A stretch of DNA of 64,000 nucleotides from contig MIBJ01000068.1 in the NCBI GenBank assembly GCA_001829495.1, positions 55,755 to 119,754 of the forward strand. The letters are read 5' to 3'. A program made the translations under genes and the position numbers. Each line of letters begins with the position of its first letter. The first letter of the stretch is position 1. Below, in pieces: positions 41,803 to 51,800 of this stretch. The notes under the pieces are model-generated. The model was not told where the DNA came from. It searched no databases and saw only the letters and a list, made by a program, of their open reading frames with translations. The stretch comes from Spirochaetes bacterium RBG_16_49_21 (GTDB lineage: Bacteria; Spirochaetota; UBA4802; UBA5550).

Positions 41803-42607
41803 GGTTTTGGATCGAAAAGATTTTATTTCCAAACTTTTTAAGACGGGAGCCGGAACTCTGGCCACAACTATTGTAGGAAACGGAATGCTCAAATCCGTCT
41901 CTTCGCTGTATGCACAAAGCAAAGATAACAGAGCCGTTAAAAGAAAATTCCGCTACGGGATGGTCATTGATACCCGCCGTTGTGTAGGCTGCCGTTCTTG
42001 TGTGTTAGCTTGCAAGGCAGAAAACAAGACGCCATCAGGTGTTTCTTACACGGTTGTATTTGAAGAAATTTTAGAAAACCGTCCCAATGACAAACCGGTT
42101 TTTATGACTAAACCTTGTTTTCATTGTGAACATCCTCCCTGCACAGATGTTTGTCCTGTTTCTGCAACATTCAAGCGAGAACGGGATGGAATTGTTGTTG
42201 TGGATTATGAGAGATGTATCGGATGTCGCTATTGTATGACTGCTTGTCCTTATTCAGCACGCTGGTTTGATTTTGGTGAAAATTATCCTGCTATTGAACA
42301 AAATACTCCCTGGGCTCAGGTTCCTTCTCCCGAGTACAAACAATTCAGAAAAAGGAAAAACAAACAATCTCCTGTTGGAAATGTTCGTAAATGTACATTT
42401 TGCTTACATCTTCAGGATGAGGAGGGTAAATACAATAAAGAAGAAGGGCGCTGGCCGGCTTGCGCTAAAACCTGTACAGGAAAAGCCATTCACTTTGGAG
42501 ATCTTAATGATCCAAACAGCGAAGTCACTGTTCTGCTTCGTGAACGGCAGTATATGCGTTTAAAGGAAGAACTCGGTACAAGCCCTAATTGTTATTATCT
42601 AATATAG
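41723..42607 (+). CDS. Tat-type iron-sulfur subunit (TtrB/PsrB family), foreign operon, chimeric N-terminus
   Basis: 294-residue electron-transfer subunit with 16 cysteines for four [4Fe-4S] clusters: CVGCRSCVLAC, CFHCEHPPCTDVCP, CIGCRYCMTACP and a split CTFC...CAKTC. It shuttles electrons between the NrfD-like membrane protein and the molybdenum subunit. The first 27 residues are the same as in the second operon's protein apart from residue 17; from VLDRKDFISKLF onward it is unrelated there and the DNA turns AT-rich. The junction is in frame, so a functional chimera is likely. No twin-Arg motif remains (only DRKDF), so export may rely on the partner subunit. Confidence 0.88.
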   Translation: MTKKKTKTTPTQRDGDTSAKDAGKNISVLDRKDFISKLFKTGAGTLATTIVGNGMLKSVSSLYAQSKDNRAVKRKFRYGMVIDTRRCVGCRSCVLACKAENKTPSGVSYTVVFEEILENRPNDKPVFMTKPCFHCEHPPCTDVCPVSATFKRERDGIVVVDYERCIGCRYCMTACPYSARWFDFGENYPAIEQNTPWAQVPSPEYKQFRKRKNKQSPVGNVRKCTFCLHLQDEEGKYNKEEGRWPACAKTCTGKAIHFGDLNDPNSEVTVLLRERQYMRLKEELGTSPNCYYLI

Positions 42608-42618
42608 TGGAGATAAAA

Positions 42619-43881
42619 ATGAGCTTACTACAGGAATATTTTAATGACAGAAATAAAGTTGTGAAAAACCTTAAGCTGATTTTCTGGACTGCCTGTGCAC
42701 TTTCATTGCTTATCGGTTTTTACGGCTGGTTTGTAAGAATTGTTGACGGGCATATTAAAGCGAATTACGGAAGCATTGTTACCTGGGGATTATGGGTTGC
42801 CGGATATATTTATTTTATCGGGCTTTCCGCAGGTTCATTTCTTGTGTCATCTCTCGTTTATGTCTTTAACTACAAAAAGTTTGAACGAATCGGGAAACTG
42901 GCCGTATTTACTGCACTTGTTACTTTATTGATGGCTTTACTCTCTATCTGGGCAGATCTCGGTCATATGGGAAGAGCATGGCATGTAATAGTTTTTCCCA
43001 ACTTTAAATCCCCGATGGCATGGATGATTTATCTTTATTCCCTTTATATGCTTCTGATTGCTGTTGAAATTTACTTTCTGCTGCGATATGATTTTGCAAC
43101 TGGTGCTAACAATTCAACATTTAAAGGAAAAATATATAAACTTCTTTCTCTTGGTTCTAAAGATTCTACTGAAGAATCAAAGCAGCGAGATAAAAAAGTT
43201 GTCAAACGATTAGCTACCGCAGGAATTCCGATTGCGATTTTATTTCATGGCGGCGTTGGCGCTTTATTCGGAGTTGTATCAGCGCGTCCGCACTGGCATA
43301 GCGGCTTATTCCCCATCTTATTTTTACTATCGGCTTTAGTCAGCGGCGGAGCTTTATTAACATTGATTTCATCAATCTTTCAGCAAGGGTGGTCTAAAAA
43401 TAAGGGTGTTATTATAGAACTCGGTAAAATGGTTTTAGCCTTACTTTTATTAGATGTTTTATTTCAGGTATCGGAGTTTCTTGTAGCATACAGAGGCGGA
43501 ATCCCCGGCCACACTGCGGGATTCGATCTGGTTCTATCCGGTCCCTACGCATGGGTTTTCTGGGGATGGCAGGGTTTAATAGGAACGGTTATCCCTATCC
43601 TTCTTCTAATCTTCCCGACAAGGAAATCTCCCCTCTGGGTCGCGCTTGCCGGGTTATTAATTGCGGCGGGAATTTTCGGACTTCGGCTCAATATTGTAAT
43701 TCCGGGGCTGGCAGTTGAAGAAATTCACGGGTTAACATCCGCTATTTATTCTCACAGAGTAGATCCTCATTACTTTCCGAGTATTTCCGAGTGGGCGCTT
43801 ACTATGGGAATAGTCGGTTTTGGAATGCTTCTGTTTGGACTTGGAGAATATTTCCTTCCTAAACATGAAGAAAAAACATGA
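42619..43881 (+). CDS. NrfD/PsrC-like quinol-oxidising membrane subunit
   Basis: 420 residues with about nine or ten membrane helices. It oxidises menaquinol and feeds electrons to the iron-sulfur subunit. NrfD-like features include WGLWVAGYIYFIGLSAGSF, the histidine-bearing helix LGHMGRAWHVIVFPNFKSP and RLNIVIPGLAVEEIHGL near the end. A GGAG ribosome site precedes the ATG. The composition is AT-rich (two sampled 60-base lines in this operon are 37-40% G+C by hand count). It is the C subunit of a B-C-A operon. Confidence 0.87.
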   Translation: MSLLQEYFNDRNKVVKNLKLIFWTACALSLLIGFYGWFVRIVDGHIKANYGSIVTWGLWVAGYIYFIGLSAGSFLVSSLVYVFNYKKFERIGKLAVFTALVTLLMALLSIWADLGHMGRAWHVIVFPNFKSPMAWMIYLYSLYMLLIAVEIYFLLRYDFATGANNSTFKGKIYKLLSLGSKDSTEESKQRDKKVVKRLATAGIPIAILFHGGVGALFGVVSARPHWHSGLFPILFLLSALVSGGALLTLISSIFQQGWSKNKGVIIELGKMVLALLLLDVLFQVSEFLVAYRGGIPGHTAGFDLVLSGPYAWVFWGWQGLIGTVIPILLLIFPTRKSPLWVALAGLLIAAGIFGLRLNIVIPGLAVEEIHGLTSAIYSHRVDPHYFPSISEWALTMGIVGFGMLLFGLGEYFLPKHEEKT

Positions 43882-43935
43882 AAAAAATGAAACCGGATTA
43901 TTATCAAAACCGCAATCTTAAGGAGTGGAATACAA

Positions 43936-46437
43936 ATGGCTTATATATTTGATGAAAAAATCGGAAGAAGAAAATTTATTAAAGGTTTAATAGCAACAGC
44001 CGCCGGCGCCACTGTATTGGGTGGTACCGGCTGCGCAACCTACGGTTCGAAAGAAAGAGCATTAAAAACAAACGCGGCCGGATTAAAGGAATGGGGCCGC
44101 CGGTCCGGCGAATGGATTCCCTCCTGCTGTAGTATGTGCGGCGGTCAATCCGGCATTTTAGTTCACGTTGTAAACGGCGTTGTCGAAAAAATTGAACCCA
44201 ATCATTGGAATCCGAATAACTATTCTAATGTTTCAGATGATTTCTTTAATGGATATACGAAAGAATATGGTTGCCTGGAAGGCGGCGCCATTTGTCCTAA
44301 AGGTCATGCCGGAATTATGGCCCTGTATGATCCGGACAGAATAAAAAACCCATTGAAAAGAAAAAATCCCGAACGAGGTTTGGATATTGATCCTCAATGG
44401 GAAGAAATATCCTGGGAACAATCCCTTAATGAAATATCATCTAAATTAAAAAAACTAAAAGATAACCGTGAAGCGCATAAATTACTCTGGATGAGTGAAG
44501 ACCATTCGTTCACGCACATTCAGGCGGATTTTTGCAAACTGTACGGTACGCCGAATTATTCCATGCATTCCAACCTTTGTGATGTAGCCAGAAAAGCCTC
44601 GTTCAAAACAGTGATGGGAGACGAAAGACCGTTAGCGGATTTTATTCATTCAAAATACATTTTACTCTTTGGCTGGAACCCAACGAGCGCAATCAAATGG
44701 GTTTATCTTCCCCGTATTTTAACAAGAGCAATTGAAAGAGGTGCGCGGCTTGTGGTTGTTGACCCATATCTATCTGATACGGCGGCAAAAGGACACGACT
44801 GGCTGGCGATCAAACCGGGAACCGACGGAGCGCTTGCGCTTGCCCTGGCTCACTGCATTATCAGAGACAAATTGTATAATAAAGATTTCATTACGAAATG
44901 GACAGTCGGTTTTAATCAATACGCCGATTATGTAAAAGACAAAACTCCCGAATGGGCAGAAAAGATTACGGGTATACCCGCAAATAAAATGGAGGAAGTC
45001 GCCCGCGATCTGGCAACAATAAAACCGGCCTGTGTTGATGCCTGGAGCGGACCCGGCCAGCATACAAACGGCGTTCAGGGCGGCAGAGCAATAGCCCTTC
45101 TTACCGCGCTAATCGGAGGATATGACAGACCGGGTACTCTGCTAATCCCCAACACAGGCGGTAATAAGCATATAGAGGTTGAACCGGATGAATCTGCTAA
45201 ACAAACTTTGAAAATGCCCCGCTTCGATGAACTTAATAAATTTCCGCTTGGACATAAATCCGGCGTCTATACACAAATATTTAATAACATTGTTAACGGT
45301 AAAGGACCTTATGGCGCAAAGATGCTCTTTTGTGTTTTCCAAAATCCCGTTATGAGTGTTCCCGGTGGAACTAAGACCGTTGCAGAGGCATTCAGTAAAC
45401 TGGAAATGAGCGTTGTGATTGATACAATGATGAGTGAAACGGCATTGCTTGCCGATTATGTTTTACCCGGCACCGTGTATCTCGAAAGATACGATCTGAA
45501 CACACACTGGGTAACCTGGCCCGCTCTCGGCTTACGGCAGCCCGTGGTTAAACCTTTATTCAACCAGCTCGCTGAATATGAAACCGTTACGGCTCTTGGA
45601 AGAAAATTAAAATTAACCTCCAAAGACGGGAAAAAAAATTTTGAGGTTAGTCCGTTAACCGGCGGTAAAGTTGAGAACCTGACGAAATGGTATGAAGATT
45701 ATCTTTCCAAAGAATTACTTGAAGGTAAACCCAAAATAACTCTTGAACAATTAAAAGAATTGCCCGGCGCGGTCTGGTTCGATAAAAAAGGAACTGAATA
45801 CGAAAAATATGCAAAAGAAATTCCTGCCGAAAAACTTGGAAACGCTTATTATGACGGTCGAGCAATTTATGATAAACCAAAAAATAAAGGCGGCAAGAGA
45901 ATCGGAACAATTATTAATGGCAGGGCAGTTCGCGGGTTCTTCACCAATTCAGGTAAAGTAGAATTTTATTCCGAATCATTGGCTAAAAAGAAGGATGCAA
46001 TTGGAAATTCAATTGATCCTTTACCTGTGTACAAGCCAAGAGATTGGCAGCCCGATGATAATTATCCTCTGTACTTAATTAACTGGAAGGAAGCCAGCCA
46101 CACGCATACGCGAACTCAGAACAATTCCTGGTTATTGGAAATAAAAGGTTACAATCCTATAATCATGAATCCGGCAACAGCAGCGAAATATGGAATTGAA
46201 GATGGCGATGAAATCTGGCTCGAATCCCCTCATGGAAAAGTAAAAGGCAAGGTTAAATTGACTGAGAGAATACATCCGGAAGTAATCGGCGCTCAGCACG
46301 GATTCGGACATGAAGCTTTAGGAAAAAATGCCAGAGGCACCGGAACAAATACGGGAATTCTGAACATCACAAAGAGTGATCCTCTTTCGGGTATGGCTGT
46401 GCACAAGGAAATCTGTGTTAAAGTCTATAAAGCCTAA
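43936..46437 (+). CDS. Molybdopterin oxidoreductase catalytic subunit (PsrA/PhsA/ArrA-like), foreign operon
   Basis: 833-residue Tat-exported bis-MGD enzyme. Twin-Arg GRRKFIKG (10-17) and a possible lipobox GGTGC follow. The N-terminal [4Fe-4S] motif is CSMCGGQSGIL with a later CPKGHAG. The probable Mo ligand is C215 in SNLCDVARKAS. C-terminal pterin-binding region includes NPATAAKYGIEDGDEIWLESP. The size suits polysulfide, thiosulfate or arsenate reductases. Which acceptor is used cannot be decided, but sulfur or arsenic oxyanions are the leading candidates given the neighbourhood. AT-rich codon use differs from the next operon. AAGGAG precedes the ATG. Confidence 0.85.
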   Translation: MAYIFDEKIGRRKFIKGLIATAAGATVLGGTGCATYGSKERALKTNAAGLKEWGRRSGEWIPSCCSMCGGQSGILVHVVNGVVEKIEPNHWNPNNYSNVSDDFFNGYTKEYGCLEGGAICPKGHAGIMALYDPDRIKNPLKRKNPERGLDIDPQWEEISWEQSLNEISSKLKKLKDNREAHKLLWMSEDHSFTHIQADFCKLYGTPNYSMHSNLCDVARKASFKTVMGDERPLADFIHSKYILLFGWNPTSAIKWVYLPRILTRAIERGARLVVVDPYLSDTAAKGHDWLAIKPGTDGALALALAHCIIRDKLYNKDFITKWTVGFNQYADYVKDKTPEWAEKITGIPANKMEEVARDLATIKPACVDAWSGPGQHTNGVQGGRAIALLTALIGGYDRPGTLLIPNTGGNKHIEVEPDESAKQTLKMPRFDELNKFPLGHKSGVYTQIFNNIVNGKGPYGAKMLFCVFQNPVMSVPGGTKTVAEAFSKLEMSVVIDTMMSETALLADYVLPGTVYLERYDLNTHWVTWPALGLRQPVVKPLFNQLAEYETVTALGRKLKLTSKDGKKNFEVSPLTGGKVENLTKWYEDYLSKELLEGKPKITLEQLKELPGAVWFDKKGTEYEKYAKEIPAEKLGNAYYDGRAIYDKPKNKGGKRIGTIINGRAVRGFFTNSGKVEFYSESLAKKKDAIGNSIDPLPVYKPRDWQPDDNYPLYLINWKEASHTHTRTQNNSWLLEIKGYNPIIMNPATAAKYGIEDGDEIWLESPHGKVKGKVKLTERIHPEVIGAQHGFGHEALGKNARGTGTNTGILNITKSDPLSGMAVHKEICVKVYKA

Positions 46438-46439
46438 CC

Positions 46440-46762
46440 CGGACTAATCCTTTTTCCAGCCGCCCTGTGGTCGGACGACCCACGTAATAAAAACAGAATA
46501 GACCACACAAAAATAAACAATCATGCGATTGCGTTTCCCGCCGTATCGTGTAATATACCTTAATATCTTTGTTTAATCGCTTTTCCGTCAGGAGTGCGGC
46601 CCGGCCGTTTTGCCGGAATTTGATGAAAAATTTATTAATCCAATTACACTGTATGACGCGCCATGAGTAAGGAGGAGTCATAATGACAAAGAAAAAAACA
46701 AAGACCACGCCAACGCAACGCGACGGCGATATGTCGGCAAAAGACGCCGGAAAAAACATATC
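46440..46762. repeat. Duplicated leader, copy 2 (323 bp)
   Basis: This is the counterpart of 41482-41802 and begins 3 nt after the foreign operon's stop codon. It carries the same promoter region, leader hairpins, ribosome site and first 27 codons (Met17). It is followed without interruption by GC-rich sequence of the second B-C-A operon, so this copy is probably the native one. Confidence 0.9.
46529..46556 (+). promoter_or_regulatory. Candidate promoter in duplicated leader, copy 2
   Basis: TTGCGT and TAATAT with a 16-nt spacer, in the same position relative to the start codon as in copy 1. Conservation between copies over the spacer supports shared regulation. Confidence 0.45.
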
Positions 46763-47648
46763 ACCGGAAGAAGCGTATTCCTTTTCGCCGGTCGACAGGA
46801 AGCGCGCCATTTCGCTGATCGGCGCTGCAATAGGCCTTGGAGCTATTTCCACAATCATATCGCGAATCGTCCCGCCCCCGGCCGTTCCGGAGGGGGACGG
46901 CACCATCCGTAATCTCCCCCAACTGAAGAGCGGGGGAACGGAAGGCAATTCCGATAACCTTATCCGGATGCAAAACGAGCTGCGCCGGGCCATGGCGAAA
47001 CCGATGGAGAGCCGGCGCTGGCTCATGGTAATCGACACCAGAAAATGCGTGGGCTGCCATGCCTGCACGGTGGCGTGCATGGCGGAGAACAGGCTCCCGC
47101 CGGGGGTCGTGTATCGTCCGGTCATTACCGACCAGCAGGGAAGGTATCCCCGGCAGATAACCCGTTTTTTCCCCCGTCCCTGTATGCAGTGCGACAATCC
47201 GTCCTGCGTGCCGGTATGTCCGGTCCGGGCCACCTGGAAGCGGCCCGACGGCGTGGTCATCGTCGATTATGACAAGTGCATAGGGTGCCGGTACTGCCTC
47301 ACGGCGTGCCCTTACGGCGCGCGCACCAGCGATTTCGGCAGCTATTACACGGAGCATACGCCGGAGATACAGCCATACGAACAACAGCCGACAAATGAAT
47401 ACAACAAGTCGTGGAGCCGCGAGGACCACGGCTCGCCCGTGGGCAACGCGCGCAAGTGCCACTTCTGCCTCCACCGGCTCGAGCAGGGTCTGCTGCCCCA
47501 GTGCGTCAGCACCTGCATCGGGCGGGCGAACTATTTCGGCGACGCCAATGACGCTACCAGTCTCGCGGCGGAAATGGCGAGGTCCGGCAATCAGGTCAGG
47601 CTGCTTGAAGAGAAGGGCACAAAGCCTTCGGTTATCTATCTTGTGTGA
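46683..47648 (+). CDS. Iron-sulfur subunit of second molybdoenzyme (TtrB-like)
   Basis: 321-residue four-cluster protein: [37 protein letters not shown] and CHFC...CVSTC. After the leader shared with the upstream operon comes [21 protein letters not shown], a membrane-anchor or degenerate export signal. It passes electrons from the NrfD-like subunit to the 1052-residue catalytic subunit. It is GC-rich like the rest of the chromosome. The order B-C-A matches ttrBCA and srdBCA operons. Confidence 0.9.
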   Translation: MTKKKTKTTPTQRDGDMSAKDAGKNISPEEAYSFSPVDRKRAISLIGAAIGLGAISTIISRIVPPPAVPEGDGTIRNLPQLKSGGTEGNSDNLIRMQNELRRAMAKPMESRRWLMVIDTRKCVGCHACTVACMAENRLPPGVVYRPVITDQQGRYPRQITRFFPRPCMQCDNPSCVPVCPVRATWKRPDGVVIVDYDKCIGCRYCLTACPYGARTSDFGSYYTEHTPEIQPYEQQPTNEYNKSWSREDHGSPVGNARKCHFCLHRLEQGLLPQCVSTCIGRANYFGDANDATSLAAEMARSGNQVRLLEEKGTKPSVIYLV

Positions 47649-47656
47649 GGTGCGTA

Positions 47657-48859
47657 ATGATAGAAAAACTTGGATCATTAATCGAAAGATTTAAAAAGGA
47701 AACGCTTATCAATAAGCTTAAAATGCTGTGGCTTCTTTTCTTTATTCCCGGCCTCACCGGCATAATAATTAGGGCCGTCTCCGGCGAGCGCCTGGCAGGA
47801 TACGGGAGCTATGTCCCCTGGGGACTCTGGATCGCCGTGTATTTCCATGCCGTCGGCATATCGGGCGGCGCCTTCGCCGTTGGCGTTATCGGCTACCTGC
47901 GGGGCGTGCGGGGGCTTAAGGAAAACCTGAGGACCACCCTGATCGTTTCGGCAGTGAGCCTCATGACGGGACTCCTGGCGATCTGGCTCGACCTCGGGCG
48001 TCCCTTCAGGGCGTACAAGATTCTTGTCTCTCCGAACTTCGGCTCCATGCTCGATTTCAACGCCTGGATGTACGGTATTTTCCTGGCCCTTGTGGGATTG
48101 GTTTTTTACCTGAGCCTCAATAAAAGCGGCGAGGAAAAAACGAATGACCGCAGCGGATGGCTGGTGCCGATTCTTTCGCTGGGCGTTTTCCTGTCAATTG
48201 CCTACCCCAGCCAGAGCGGCGCATTTTTCGGCGTCGTGGACGCAAAGCCCTTTTGGAGCTCCGCCATCCTCCCCGTACTTTTCCTCACCTCGGCCGTGAC
48301 CTCCGGCGCGTCCGCCATGCTCCTCGTTCACTATTACCTGCTCGGCGATTCGGCGAATTCCGCGGGCCCTGATGAAGAACCGTTCCCCTATCTCCGCAAA
48401 ATCATCCTGGCGGGCATAGTCGTCTATTTCCTGGGCGAGTTCAGCGAGTACAGCCTGGCGCTCTGGTCGCCCATATCGCACATCAAGGAAACCATTTTGC
48501 TGATTATGTTCGGCCGCTTCTGGTGGGTGTTCTGGATAATCCACATAGGCGGCGCGCTGGCGGGCTTTTATTTGTTGTTCAGGTCCCGGTCCCTTAACCG
48601 GCTGGCGGCGGGGGCGCTGATCATCGTGACGTCGTTTATATCGACCCGGTTGAATATACTCATACCGGGACAGTCCATTCCCGAGATCAGGGGCCTTAAC
48701 GAGGCGTTCACCCATCCCCGTCTCAGCTTCAGCTATACGCCGACGGCGGTCGAGTATCTTGTCGCCCTGTTCGTGATCTCCTTCGGCCTGGCCCTGTTTC
48801 ATTTCAGCCGGCGGTTACTCGCGACTTTTATTGAAAAAAACAACGGGAGGCGTCAATGA
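47657..48859 (+). CDS. NrfD/TtrC-like membrane subunit
   Basis: 400 residues from ATG 47657 (GAGGTG site). About nine helices; NrfD features include WGLWIAVYFHAVGISGGAFAV, IWLDLGRPFRAYKILVSPNF and RLNILIPGQSIPEIRGL. It takes electrons from the quinol pool. It overlaps the catalytic-subunit gene by 4 nt (ATGA), so translation is coupled. It is a clear homologue of 42619-43881 but diverged in sequence and base composition. Confidence 0.9.
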   Translation: MIEKLGSLIERFKKETLINKLKMLWLLFFIPGLTGIIIRAVSGERLAGYGSYVPWGLWIAVYFHAVGISGGAFAVGVIGYLRGVRGLKENLRTTLIVSAVSLMTGLLAIWLDLGRPFRAYKILVSPNFGSMLDFNAWMYGIFLALVGLVFYLSLNKSGEEKTNDRSGWLVPILSLGVFLSIAYPSQSGAFFGVVDAKPFWSSAILPVLFLTSAVTSGASAMLLVHYYLLGDSANSAGPDEEPFPYLRKIILAGIVVYFLGEFSEYSLALWSPISHIKETILLIMFGRFWWVFWIIHIGGALAGFYLLFRSRSLNRLAAGALIIVTSFISTRLNILIPGQSIPEIRGLNEAFTHPRLSFSYTPTAVEYLVALFVISFGLALFHFSRRLLATFIEKNNGRRQ

Positions 48860-51800
48860 AGAACAAGAAATTAACGCGACGCAGTTTTGTAAAGGGCGCA
48901 ACCGGAACGCTGCTGGGCGGCGGTATCGCGGCCCTGGCGGGTATACCGGGATGCGGCGGGGGCGACAACGCCGTCCTGAAAAGCAGCCGTCCGGATTCAC
49001 CGTCGGTGCTGAACAATCCCGAGAACATCATATACACGGCCTGCCTTAACTGCAACACGGGATGCGGCATTAAAGTGAAGATACAGAACAACGTCGGCGT
49101 AAAAATAGACGGCAATCCATATAACCCATTCAACCTTGTCCCCAATATCCCCATGTCTTCTTCACTCGATGAAGCGGCGGCTATCGACGCCCCCCTCTGC
49201 CCGAAGGGCCAGGCGGGAGTCCAGACCGTGTACGATCCTTACCGGATCATGAAGGTGCTGAAGCGCGACGGCAGCAGGGGGCACAACCGGTGGAAAAGCA
49301 TTCCCTTTGCCCGGGCGGTGAAGGAGATCGTTGAGGGCGGCAGACTCTTCGCGCACGTTGAGGGCGAGGAAAACCGCACGGTGGAAGGCTTACGGTCGAT
49401 CATGGCCTTCAGGGACGAGGGGGCCTCAAAGGAGATGGCAGGGGATATCCAGAAATACTGGGACGAGAAGGACGCCGCGCGGAAAACCCAATTCCTTGAT
49501 GCGTTCAGGAGAAAATACGCCCGGCATCTCGGTGCGTTCATCGATCCCAATCATCCCGACCTGGGGCCCAAAAATAACCAACTGGTTATAGCCTGGGGAA
49601 GGCTCAAGGGCGGAAGAAGCGACTTCATCAAGCGATTCGGCGCGGGATTCGGGACAACTAATCTCCACGGCCATACCACGGTGTGCCAGGGCTCCCTCTA
49701 TTTCACCTGCAAGGCCATAAGCGAGCAGTACGTCGACGGCAAGTTCAAGGACGGGCAGAAGTTCTACTGGCAGACGGACCTCGAGCACGCCCGGTACGTG
49801 CTCTTCGTCGGGGCGAACCTCTTTGAGGCGAATTACGGCCCGACCAACCGGGCGGCCCGGCTCACTGCCAATCTCGCCGACGGCAGCACAAAAATCTCCG
49901 TGGCGGACCCGCGATTTTCAAAACTCGCTTCCAAGGCGCACAAGTGGCTCCCGGTGAAGCCGGGCGAGGATGCCGCCCTGGCCATGGCGGTAATCCGGTG
50001 GATCATCGACAACAGGCGGTATGACGAGCGCTTTCTGCGCTGCGCGAACAAGGCCGCGGCCAAGGCGAGCGGCGAGAAATCGTGGTCGAACGCAACCTGG
50101 CTCGTGGAGATCAAGGACGGCAAGCCGGGAAAGATGGTCCGGGGCGAAGGGAATACGCTCTGCGTGTCTCAAAACGGCGGGCTGGTTTTTTTCGATCCCA
50201 ACAGCGAGGCCGTACCCGTGTATGGCGACCTGTTCGTCGACCGCCGGATCGAACATGGCGGAAAGACGGTGGCGGTCAAATCGTCGCTCCAGCTCCTTAA
50301 AGAATCCGCGGGAAAGAACGCGTTTCGGAAATGGTGCGAGATCGCCGGCATTGAGCCGCGCGACATCGAGGAGGTTGCAAGGGAGCTCACGTCATACGGG
50401 AAGCGAGCCTCGGTGGACATCCATCGCGGTCCCGCCCAGCACACCAACGGGTTTTACAACGTGCTGTCATGGATGTCCGTCAACATGCTGCTCGGGAATT
50501 TCGACTGGAAGGGCGGCATGATCGCCGCGAGCGCCTACGGATACGACGGCAAGAAGGGCGGCCCCTTCGATCTCACCAAGGTCAAGGGGAAAATCGAGGC
50601 CTTCGGCGTGAGCTCCATTCGCCACGGCATCGCCTATGAAAAGACGTCCCTTTTTCAGGGATACCCGGCGAAGCGCAACTGGTATCCGCTGTCCAGCGAC
50701 GTGTACGAGGAGATCGTCCCGAGCATCGGCGACGCCTATCCCTATCCCGTGAAGGCCCTTATTCTCTACATGGGCACTCCGGCCTACTCGCTGCCGGCCG
50801 GACACACCAACATCGAAGTGCTCGCGGACGTGAAAAGGCTGCCGCTCTTCATAGCCAATGACATCACCATCGGCACCTCGTCGATGTACGCCGATTATAT
50901 CTTCCCCGATCTTTCGTACCTGGAGCGCTGGGAGTTCCAGGGCTCCCATCCCAATATGCCGGACAAGGTGCAGCCGGTCCGCCAGCCTTCAATCGCCCCC
51001 ATCCCCGAGACCGTGCGCGTATACGGTGGAAGCATGCCGATCAGCCTCGAGGCCATGCTCATGGCCTTTGCCGAGGCGCTCGGGCTCAAGGCTTTCGGCG
51101 CCGATGCGTTGGGGAACGGCCTTCACCTGAAGCGGCCCGAGGATCTTTACCTGCGCGGCGTAGCGAATGTGGCAGTGGGTGATGCTCCCGGAAAAGAAGT
51201 GCCCGACGCGGACGAGAGGGAGATAAAACTCTTCGTACGGTCGCGCCGCCACCTTCCCCCGTCGGTATTCGACGCGGGAAAATGGGAGGCCGTGTGCGGC
51301 CCGCACTGGAAAAAGGCGGTGTACGTGCTGAACCGCGGAGGCCGTTTTGAGGACCACGCCAAGGTCTATGACGGCGATCAGGTGAAACACGCTTACGGGA
51401 AGCTGCTCAACCTCTACCAGGAAAAAACCGCGGGCAACAAGTACTCCGGGAGCGGAAAATCGTACCCCGGAATCGCCACTTACCTTCCCCAGCTCAATTA
51501 CAAGGGCGAAACGCTGGACGCACTGAGCAAGGGCTATGATCTCCATCTGATTACGAATAGAACAGTAACGCAAACGAAATCGCGTACGACTGCCAATTAC
51601 TGGCTGAAGCCGTTCATGCCCGAGAACGGCATCATCATCAACCGCATCGACGCGGAGCGTCTCGGGCTGGACGGCGACGACATCGTTAAAGTGGTGAGCG
51701 CCACCAATCCGGCGGGCGAATGGGACCTCAAAAACGGCACGAAAAAGACCATGAAGGGCCGCGTCGTCATCACCGAGGACATACGGCCCGGCGTCATCAG

